A model generated the notes under the pieces. The model made no database searches, was not told the origin of the DNA, and worked only from the letters and a program-made list of their open reading frames with translations. 20,583 nt of DNA from a virus, in the IMG/VR virus record IMGVR_UViG_3300042519_003826, positions 1 through 20,583 of that record, one strand, 5' to 3'. Below are positions 1 to 6,621 of the stretch, piece after piece. The position numbers and the translations under genes were made by a program. The first letter of the stretch is position 1, and every line of letters starts with the position of its first letter.

Positions 1-3000
1 TCAGGTACTTCCGGTACTAGTGGAACCTCAGGTTCTAATGGTAGCTCAGGAACTAGTGGAACCTCAGGTTCAAGCGGCTCAAATGGTTCTTCTGGAACTT
101 CTGGAACATCTGGTTCTAATGGTAGTTCAGGTACTTCTGGTACATCTGGCTCTAATGGATCAAATGGTTCTTCTGGTACTTCAGGTTCTAATGGATCAAA
201 CGGAAGCTCAGGTACATCAGGTTCTAATGGTTCTTCTGGAACAAGCGGTAGCTTAGGAACTTCTGGAACATCAGGTTCAAGCGGCTCAAATGGTTCTTCT
301 GGAACTTCTGGAACATCTGGTTCTAATGGTTCTTCTGGTACTTCTGGTTCAAATGGATCAAACGGAAGCTCAGGAACATCAGGTTCTAATGGATCGAGTG
401 GAAGCTCAGGAACGTCAGGTTCTAATGGTTCTTCTGGAACAAGCGGTAGCTTAGGAACTTCTGGAACATCAGGTTCAAACGGCTCAAATGGTTCTTCTGG
501 TACTTCTGGTTCAAATGGATCAAATGGTTCTTCTGGTACTTCTGGTTCAAATGGATCAAACGGAAGCTCAGGAACATCAGGTTCTAATGGATCGAGTGGA
601 AGCTCAGGAACGTCAGGTTCTAATGGATCAAGTGGAACTTCCGGTTCAAGTGGAACTTCTGGTTCTAATGGATCAAACGGAAGCTCAGGAACTTCAGGTT
701 CAAATGGTTCTTCAGGAACTTCAGGTTCAAATGGCTCAAATGGTTCAAGTGGAACTTCAGGTACTTCAGGTTCAAATGGATCAAACGGTTCAAGCGGAAC
801 ATCAGGTTCAAATGGATCTAATGGATCAAGCGGAACATCCGGTACATCTGGTTCAAACGGATCAAATGGAAGCTCAGGAACTTCAGGTTCAAACGGCAGC
901 TCTGGTACGTCAGGTACATCTGGTTCAAACGGATCAAATGGTTCTTCAGGTACTTCAGGCTCTAATGGATCTTCTGGAACTTCTGGTTCTAATGGCTCAA
1001 GCGGTACATCCGGCTCTAATGGTTCAAATGGTAGTTCAGGAACTTCAGGTTCTTCTGGAACAAGAGGTACTTCTGGTACTTCTGGTACTAGTGGAACTTC
1101 AGGAACATCAGGCTCAAACGGATCAAATGGTTCTTCTGGAACATCTGGAACTTCAGGTTCAAACGGCTCAAATGGAAGCTCTGGAACTAGTGGAACCTCA
1201 GGGTCTAATGGTTCATCTGGAACTTCTGGTTCTAATGGTTCAAGCGGTTCATCTGGTACTTCTGGAACAAGAGGTACTTCTGGAACTTCTGGTACTTCAG
1301 GTACTTCCGGTTCTAATGGTTCTTCTGGAACTTCTGGTACTTCCGGTTCTAATGGTTCTTCTGGAACAAGTGGTACGTCTGGTTCAAATGGATCAAATGG
1401 AAGCTCTGGTACCTCTGGTTCTAATGGATCAAACGGAAGCTCAGGAACTTCAGGTTCTAATGGCTCAAGTGGAACATCTGGTTCAAACGGATCAAATGGA
1501 AGCTCTGGAACTTCTGGTACATCTGGTTCAAATGGCTCAAGCGGAAGCTCAGGAACTTCAGGCTCTAATGGAAGCTCAGGAACGTCGGGTTCAAACGGAT
1601 CAAACGGTTCTTCAGGAACTTCTGGTTCAAGCGGTACATCCGGTTCTTCTGGCACAAGAGGTACTTCAGGTACTAGTGGTACCTCAGGTACATCAGGTTC
1701 AACTGGTACTTCTGGAACAAGCGGTACTTCTGGTTCTAATGGATCAAATGGAAGCTCAGGAACTTCAGGTTCAAACGGTTCAAACGGGTCAAGCGGAACT
1801 TCAGGTTCTTCCGGCTTAACTGGTAGCTCAGGAACTAGTGGAACTTCCGGTTCTAATGGTTCTAGTGGTACATCAGGTTCAAACGGTTCTAATGGTTCTT
1901 CAGGAACGTCAGGGTCAAACGGTTCTAACGGTTCTTCAGGAACGTCAGGGTCAAACGGATCTAATGGTTCTTCTGGAACTTCAGGTTCTAACGGTAGCTC
2001 AGGAACATCTGGTTCAAATGGATCAAACGGTAGCTCAGGAACATCTGGTTCAAATGGCTCTAATGGTAGCTCAGGAACTTCAGGATCTTCAGGAACAAGA
2101 GGTACTTCAGGTACTTCTGGTACTAGTGGAACTTCAGGTTCAAACGGTTCATCTGGAACTTCAGGAACAAGCGGTTCAAACGGTTCAAGTGGAACTTCAG
2201 GTTCTAATGGATCAAATGGAAGCTCAGGAACTTCAGGTTCAAACGGTTCTTCTGGCACATCAGGTTCTAATGGTTCTTCTGGAACTTCAGGAACCAGAGG
2301 TACTTCTGGTACATCTGGAACAAGCGGAACTTCCGGTTCAAACGGATCAAACGGAAGTTCTGGTACATCAGGTTCTAATGGCTCAAATGGATCAAGCGGT
2401 ACTTCTGGTTCTAATGGCTCAAATGGTAGTTCAGGAACTTCAGGTTCTAATGGATCAAATGGAAGCTCTGGTACCTCAGGGTCTAATGGTTCTAATGGTT
2501 CTTCTGGAACTAGTGGAACTTCAGGTTCTAATGGATCTTCTGGAACATCTGGTACTTCAGGTTCTAATGGCTCAAACGGTAGCTCTGGTACTTCCGGCTC
2601 AAATGGTTCTTCAGGAACATCTGGTTCAAATGGATCAAACGGTTCAAGTGGAACGTCAGGTTCTAATGGTTCTTCTGGAACTTCAGGAACAAGAGGTTCT
2701 TCTGGAACTTCGGGAACAAGCGGAACATCAGGTTCAAATGGTTCTAACGGCTCAAGTGGTACCTCAGGTTCTAATGGATCAAATGGTTCTTCTGGAACTT
2801 CTGGTTCTAATGGATCAAATGGTTCTTCTGGAACTTCAGGTTCTAACGGTAGCTCAGGTACTTCCGGTTCTAACGGCTCAAGCGGAACCTCAGGTTCAAA
2901 CGGCTCAAATGGTTCAAGTGGAACTTCAGGTTCAAACGGCTCAAATGGTAGCTCAGGAACATCTGGTTCAAACGGAAGCTCAGGAACTTCAGGTACTTCA

Positions 3001-3771
3001 GGTTCAAATGGTTCTAATGGCTCAAGTGGAACATCAGGTTCAAATGGTTCTTCAGGAACATCAGGTTCAAATGGATCAAACGGTTCAAGCGGTACTTCTG
3101 GTTCAAATGGTTCAAACGGTTCTAGTGGAACTTCAGGTACCTCAGGCTCTAACGGCTCAAATGGTAGCTCAGGAACATCCGGCTCAAATGGTTCTTCAGG
3201 AACTTCTGGAACAAGAGGTACTTCAGGTACTTCTGGTTCAAACGGTAGCTCAGGAACATCCGGCTCAAATGGTTCAAACGGTTCAAGCGGTACGTCTGGC
3301 TCAAACGGTTCTTCGGGAACTTCTGGTTCAAATGGTAGCTCAGGAACCTCTGGTTCAAACGGTTCAAGCGGTAGCTCAGGAACATCCGGCTCAAATGGTT
3401 CAAACGGTTCAAGCGGTACTTCTGGCTCAAATGGAAGCTCAGGTACTTCAGGTTCTAATGGTTCTAACGGAAGTTCTGGTACATCAGGTTCAAATGGCTC
3501 AAATGGATCTTCAGGTACATCAGGTTCAAATGGTTCTAACGGAAGTTCTGGTACATCAGGTTCAAATGGCTCTAACGGAAGTTCTGGTACATCAGGTTCT
3601 AATGGTTCTTCAGGAACTTCCGGCTCAAACGGCTCAAACGGCTCTAGTGGAACTTCTGGTTCAAATGGCAGTTCCGGTACTTCAGGAACACGTGGTACTT
3701 CTGGTACATCCGGTTCTAATGGAAGCTCAGGAACGTCCGGCACATCAGGCTCAACTGGAGCAAGTGGAGCA
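1..3771 (+). repeat. Gly-X-Y (collagen-like) repeat arm 1
   Basis: About 1257 residues of uninterrupted Gly-X-Y triplets, mainly GTS, GSS and GSN, with rare GTR, GSL, GLT and GST. The 9-nt register is never broken, while synonymous codons vary freely (Gly GGT/GGA/GGC, Ser TCA/TCT/AGC/AGT/TCC/TCG, Asn AAT/AAC). That is what selection on the protein rather than on the DNA repeat would give. Arginine occurs only in the Y position (codons at 1063, 1270, 1657, 2098, 2296, 2692, 3214, 3691), and every spacing is a multiple of 9 nt. Confidence 0.93.
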
Positions 3772-5592
3772 GCAATTAGTGACGGTTGGGATTGGGGTAC
3801 TCCATTAGCCAGTACTAAAATTTATAGTAATAATGGTAATTTAGATGCTGCAACTTCTCTATTAAACATAGCGGAAGTTTCATTAACTTCAACCAATTAT
3901 AGTGGAGTGTATCCATCAATTGGTACTGGCACACTAATTAAGACAAATGGTGGAATTGGTGGTCAAATTGTATATTATAGAACAACTGGTGTAGGTTTTG
4001 ATACTGGAATATATTGGGAATTTCCAGTAACTTATGTTTCAGGTACACCTTGGACGCCATCTGCTGGCACTGATATTATTGTTGACATATCTGCTGCAGG
4101 TGTATCAGGCTCGTCTGGTACTTCAGGAACACGTGGTACTTCAGGTACTTCAGGCTCAAATGGTTCTTCTGGAACCTCAGGTTCTAATGGATCAAATGGA
4201 AGCTCGGGTACATCAGGTTCTAATGGTTCTTCTGGAACTTCAGGTTCTAACGGATCAAACGGTAGCTCTGGTTCTTCTGGAACACGAGGTACGTCAGGAA
4301 CCTCTGGTACATCTGGTTCAAACGGTTCTTCTGGAACATCAGGTACTTCAGGTTCTAATGGCAGCTCAGGTACATCAGGAACTTCAGGATCAGCTGGTAC
4401 TAGTGGTACAAGTTTTATATGGAAAGGTATTTGGGTTGGTGGTACTCTTTATGCGATTAATGATGTAATTTCATTTAACGGAAGTTCTTATATTTCTATA
4501 GTATCAAGTAATATAGGAAATAACCCGTCTACTAGTCCAGCGCAATGGACGCTAATGGCATCTGCTGGGTCAAACGGCTCATCAGGTACAAGTGGTACAT
4601 CAGGCTCAAATGGTAGCTCTGGAACTTCTGGTTCAAATGGCTCAAATGGAAGTTCTGGAACTTCAGGAACAAGAGGTACTTCTGGAACTTCTGGTTCAAA
4701 TGGATCATCTGGTACTTCTGGTACATCCGGTTCAAACGGTTCTTCTGGAACTTCTGGTTCTAATGGATCAAATGGCTCATCAGGTACAAGTGGTACATCC
4801 GGCTCAAATGGTAGCTCTGGAACATCAGGTTCTAATGGTTCAAACGGAAGTTCTGGAACTTCTGGAACAAGAGGTACCTCAGGTACGTCTGGTTCTAATG
4901 GGTCTTCTGGAACATCAGGTTCTAATGGCTCAAGTGGAACTTCTGGAACAAGCGGCGCTACTGGTGGAACTGGTTCTTCTGGAACTAGTGGAACAAGCGG
5001 AGTTTCTGGTGCATCAGGTACGGCTGGAACATCCGGAACAAGCGGTGGAACTGGTGGAACTGGTTCAAGCGGAACATCCGGAACTACTGGTTCTTCTGGA
5101 ACTTCAGGCGGTACTACTGGAACTATTACATCAAGTACAGTTGACCGAATAGCCTACTTCTCTGCAGCAACTACCATAGCTGCAACAAATATGCACTACG
5201 ATGTTACAAACGGCAGACTATCTATTGCTAATGGAACCGGTCCAACTTATCGATTAGAAGTAGGCGGCGATATTTATGCAACTGCTAATATTATAGCATA
5301 CTCAGATAGATCAGTTAAAGATAATGTGAAGACCATCACTGATGCTCTAGCTAAGGTAACATCAATGAGAGGAGTTACCTTCACCAGAAATGATCAAGAG
5401 GATAAGACTCGAGTTCATGCGGGTGTTATTGCACAGGAAATGGAAACAGTATTTCCGGAAGTTGTATTTGAAAATGAGAATGGCACCAAGGCAGTTGCCT
5501 ATCCAGCACTTGTATCAGTCCTAATTGAGGCAATCAAGCAGCAACAGCACCAAATTGATGACTTACGGGATCAAATTGAAAAATTATTATAA
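1..5592 (+). CDS. Giant collagen-like tail fibre with C-terminal peptidase S74 chaperone (5' partial)
   Basis: One stop-free frame runs from base 1 to the TAA at 5590-5592, giving at least 1863 residues; the start lies upstream. Visible-residue layout: Gly-X-Y arm 1 (1-1257), globular insert (about 1258-1366), arm 2 (1367-1471), aromatic module resembling a CBM5/12-type carbohydrate binder (1472-1522, starting FIWKGIWVGG), arm 3 (1523 to about 1707), then a head ending in an S74 intramolecular chaperone (about 1735-1863). S74 signs are the SDRSVK motif, with the Ser1768/Lys1773 spacing expected of the self-cleaving dyad, and the HAGVIAQE, FPEVV and YPALVSVLIEAI blocks. S74 domains trimerise phage fibres and then cut themselves off, so this is very probably a trimeric receptor-binding or side fibre. 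The arms hold no proline, no acidic and no aromatic residues. No ATG, GTG or TTG occurs in this frame before about 3907, so start-based gene callers report only low-complexity shadow frames (Met, Leu, Gln, Val-rich). The exact fibre role is inferred. Confidence 0.93.
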   Translation, partial: SGTSGTSGTSGSNGSSGTSGTSGSSGSNGSSGTSGTSGSNGSSGTSGTSGSNGSNGSSGTSGSNGSNGSSGTSGSNGSSGTSGSLGTSGTSGSSGSNGSSGTSGTSGSNGSSGTSGSNGSNGSSGTSGSNGSSGSSGTSGSNGSSGTSGSLGTSGTSGSNGSNGSSGTSGSNGSNGSSGTSGSNGSNGSSGTSGSNGSSGSSGTSGSNGSSGTSGSSGTSGSNGSNGSSGTSGSNGSSGTSGSNGSNGSSGTSGTSGSNGSNGSSGTSGSNGSNGSSGTSGTSGSNGSNGSSGTSGSNGSSGTSGTSGSNGSNGSSGTSGSNGSSGTSGSNGSSGTSGSNGSNGSSGTSGSSGTRGTSGTSGTSGTSGTSGSNGSNGSSGTSGTSGSNGSNGSSGTSGTSGSNGSSGTSGSNGSSGSSGTSGTRGTSGTSGTSGTSGSNGSSGTSGTSGSNGSSGTSGTSGSNGSNGSSGTSGSNGSNGSSGTSGSNGSSGTSGSNGSNGSSGTSGTSGSNGSSGSSGTSGSNGSSGTSGSNGSNGSSGTSGSSGTSGSSGTRGTSGTSGTSGTSGSTGTSGTSGTSGSNGSNGSSGTSGSNGSNGSSGTSGSSGLTGSSGTSGTSGSNGSSGTSGSNGSNGSSGTSGSNGSNGSSGTSGSNGSNGSSGTSGSNGSSGTSGSNGSNGSSGTSGSNGSNGSSGTSGSSGTRGTSGTSGTSGTSGSNGSSGTSGTSGSNGSSGTSGSNGSNGSSGTSGSNGSSGTSGSNGSSGTSGTRGTSGTSGTSGTSGSNGSNGSSGTSGSNGSNGSSGTSGSNGSNGSSGTSGSNGSNGSSGTSGSNGSNGSSGTSGTSGSNGSSGTSGTSGSNGSNGSSGTSGSNGSSGTSGSNGSNGSSGTSGSNGSSGTSGTRGSSGTSGTSGTSGSNGSNGSSGTSGSNGSNGSSGTSGSNGSNGSSGTSGSNGSSGTSGSNGSSGTSGSNGSNGSSGTSGSNGSNGSSGTSGSNGSSGTSGTSGSNGSNGSSGTSGSNGSSGTSGSNGSNGSSGTSGSNGSNGSSGTSGTSGSNGSNGSSGTSGSNGSSGTSGTRGTSGTSGSNGSSGTSGSNGSNGSSGTSGSNGSSGTSGSNGSSGTSGSNGSSGSSGTSGSNGSNGSSGTSGSNGSSGTSGSNGSNGSSGTSGSNGSNGSSGTSGSNGSNGSSGTSGSNGSNGSSGTSGSNGSSGTSGSNGSNGSSGTSGSNGSSGTSGTRGTSGTSGSNGSSGTSGTSGSTGASGAAISDGWDWGTPLASTKIYSNNGNLDAATSLLNIAEVSLTSTNYSGVYPSIGTGTLIKTNGGIGGQIVYYRTTGVGFDTGIYWEFPVTYVSGTPWTPSAGTDIIVDISAAGVSGSSGTSGTRGTSGTSGSNGSSGTSGSNGSNGSSGTSGSNGSSGTSGSNGSNGSSGSSGTRGTSGTSGTSGSNGSSGTSGTSGSNGSSGTSGTSGSAGTSGTSFIWKGIWVGGTLYAINDVISFNGSSYISIVSSNIGNNPSTSPAQWTLMASAGSNGSSGTSGTSGSNGSSGTSGSNGSNGSSGTSGTRGTSGTSGSNGSSGTSGTSGSNGSSGTSGSNGSNGSSGTSGTSGSNGSSGTSGSNGSNGSSGTSGTRGTSGTSGSNGSSGTSGSNGSSGTSGTSGATGGTGSSGTSGTSGVSGASGTAGTSGTSGGTGGTGSSGTSGTTGSSGTSGGTTGTITSSTVDRIAYFSAATTIAATNMHYDVTNGRLSIANGTGPTYRLEVGGDIYATANIIAYSDRSVKDNVKTITDALAKVTSMRGVTFTRNDQEDKTRVHAGVIAQEMETVFPEVVFENENGTKAVAYPALVSVLIEAIKQQQHQIDDLRDQIEKLL
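217..612 (+). repeat. 198-nt tandem duplication inside arm 1
   Basis: Bases 325-428 are identical to 523-626 (104 nt). Bases 238-302 match 436-500 with one mismatch in the first 60 or so bases, again at an offset of 198 nt (66 codons). The rare GSL triplet, which is a marker because Leu is otherwise almost absent, occurs in both copies. A related copy at an offset of 207 nt links about 64-122 with 271-329. Boundaries are approximate because the background is itself repetitive. The near-identity at synonymous sites marks this as a recent duplication compared with the rest of the arm. Confidence 0.8.
4099..4413 (+). repeat. Gly-X-Y repeat arm 2
   Basis: A short collagen-like arm of about 105 residues between the first globular insert and the aromatic module. 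It uses the same GTS/GSS/GSN triplets as arm 1. GTR triplets have Arg codons at 4132 and 4285. The last triplets become GSAGTSGTS just before the FIWKG module starts at 4414. Confidence 0.9.
4567..5115 (+). repeat. Gly-X-Y repeat arm 3
   Basis: A collagen-like arm of about 180 residues after the aromatic module. GTR triplets have Arg codons at 4672 and 4870, 198 nt apart, the same distance as the tandem duplication in arm 1. The last 45 residues or so change composition to GAT, GGT, GVS, GAS, GTA and GTT triplets before entering the trimerising head, a transition often seen where phage collagen-like shafts meet a globular tip. Confidence 0.9.
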
Positions 5593-5595
5593 GTA

Positions 5596-6288
5596 ATGCC
5601 GATAGACGGAACACCAACTGGAGTAATGGCGGTCGTTTGGGCGCCAGACGACAAATCTTCGATTGCTGCACTATTAACTCAACAGTCTGGGGCTTCTGCC
5701 AGTGTCGGGAATCAGATTTACCCAGATAAGACGGGCGCTCCTGAGTTTAGATGGAAAATACTCAGTGGTACATATGCTGGTACTTATGACATCAACCGAA
5801 ATGACCCACAAGGATTAAGCTATTGGGCTGCAGCCAACGCAGTTGCAGGTGCAATTGGATTTGACCAGTTTTATAATTATCGACACTGGACTGATGAGCA
5901 CACATATGACGGCGAAGTTATGAATAATTCTTCGTTTGACATAATGGTTGAATTAGTGATAAACGATGGAACCAGTGGTCCTTATACCTATTTTACTAAT
6001 ACCCCATTTAGTACTGGCCTCACGAGTATAAACGGTGGACCAGTTACATATTACTATCAGCACTTCATGCCAAATGCAGACTTTGAGCATACCATTAATT
6101 TAGACAATAGTGCACCATTCCCAGTAAACTTAGTGCAGCTTCGGCTAACTGACATTGATACTGGCTTTAATATTGCCGACTTTGTTGGTGGACCTCCAAT
6201 ATCGATACCTCCAGGCCCGATCTCGTTTTTCACCCCTGGATTACCATTTTTTAGAAGATATTCTATTACAATTGAAATTGCTCCATAA
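5596..6288 (+). CDS. Unrecognised virion-associated protein, 230 aa
   Basis: I do not recognise this family. The gene starts 3 nt after the fibre stop codon, so it is very likely cotranscribed with it. The protein has no signal peptide or membrane segment. It is rich in aromatic residues, Gly, Pro, Thr and Asn with alternating hydrophobic patterns, suggesting a beta-rich structural fold. The C-terminal half has a proline-rich loop (GGPPISIPPGPISFF, about residues 197-211) before a final strand. Position directly behind the fibre suggests a fibre partner, assembly factor or tip protein; that is inference only. Translational coupling to the fibre gene is plausible because no clear ribosome-binding site precedes the ATG. 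Confidence 0.75.
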   Translation: MPIDGTPTGVMAVVWAPDDKSSIAALLTQQSGASASVGNQIYPDKTGAPEFRWKILSGTYAGTYDINRNDPQGLSYWAAANAVAGAIGFDQFYNYRHWTDEHTYDGEVMNNSSFDIMVELVINDGTSGPYTYFTNTPFSTGLTSINGGPVTYYYQHFMPNADFEHTINLDNSAPFPVNLVQLRLTDIDTGFNIADFVGGPPISIPPGPISFFTPGLPFFRRYSITIEIAP

Positions 6289-6316
6289 TTAGTTAAAAAC
6301 AAAAATAAATAAAATC

Positions 6317-6556
6317 ATGACTACTAATATTCAAAACTATTCAATACTCGGCAAAACTGCAACCAGTATTAAATTTATACCCATGACCTATGAATTAGGC
6401 GCAACCTCAGTTTCTGTGATTTATCAATTAATGGATAGCGGCAATGCAATTATCTGTAGTGGTGCAGTTCGGTTAACTGATATATCTGATTGGGGTACAA
6501 ATGATAGTGTTATTGTTACCAAAGTCTTAACTGCCCTAGGCTTAACTGCTGCATAA
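6317..6556 (+). CDS. Small unrecognised protein, 79 aa
   Basis: A short complete gene with an ATG start 28 nt after the previous stop, preceded by an A-rich stretch (AAAATAAATAAAATC) rather than a Shine-Dalgarno site. The protein is mostly predicted beta (SIKFIPMTYELGATSVSVIYQLMD) with a short C-terminal helix ending ALGLTAA. It has no cysteine-pair or enzyme motif beyond two isolated residues. Placement after the fibre genes suggests a small virion or fibre-associated protein. Codon use and AT content resemble the flanking genes, which supports it being real. Function unknown. Confidence 0.7.
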   Translation: MTTNIQNYSILGKTATSIKFIPMTYELGATSVSVIYQLMDSGNAIICSGAVRLTDISDWGTNDSVIVTKVLTALGLTAA

Positions 6557-6580
6557 TTTTTTTAAGATTACATAACCTTA

Positions 6581-6616
6581 TTGCTAAACTTTAGTATAAA
6601 ATAAAAAGTTTAGCAA
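6581..6616 (+). promoter_or_regulatory. Perfect 12-bp hairpin ending 5 nt before the glycosyltransferase start
   Basis: TTGCTAAACTTT (6581-6592) is exactly complementary to AAAGTTTAGCAA (6605-6616), with a 12-nt AT-only-plus-one-G loop (6593-6604). The 3' arm runs into the purine stretch AAAAGG just before the ATG at 6622, so folding could limit ribosome access. No T-run follows the stem on the + strand, so it is a poor intrinsic terminator there. The loop contains TATAAAATA, which resembles but does not match the T4 late -10 box. It could be a translational control hairpin, a processing site or a promoter embedded in an inverted repeat. Confidence 0.7.
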
Positions 6617-6621
6617 AAGGC

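Noticed and set aside
1-3771. CRISPR array or noncoding satellite repeat
   Set aside because: Units keep a strict 9-nt codon register with synonymous variation, and there are no constant repeats separated by unique spacers. The continuous frame into the S74 domain shows it is coding.
488-3808. Two long + strand frames (488-1819 and 1838-3808) rich in Met, Leu, Val, Gln and Glu
   Set aside because: They are the +1 shadow of the Gly-X-Y repeats: the ATG comes from Asn-Gly (AATGG), and stops are absent only because of the repeat composition. The same applies to 20-256, 4034-4468 and 4592-5152, and to minus frames 3149-3430 and 4532-4735.
3907-5592. Separate gene starting at GTG 3907
   Set aside because: The frame is open without interruption from base 1, and the GTG lies inside the globular insert with no ribosome-binding site; it is an internal Val codon.
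6057-6302. Minus-strand 81-aa frame opposite the end of the 230-aa gene
   Set aside because: It lies antisense to a well-formed gene, and its protein has no recognisable pattern; it is a shadow.
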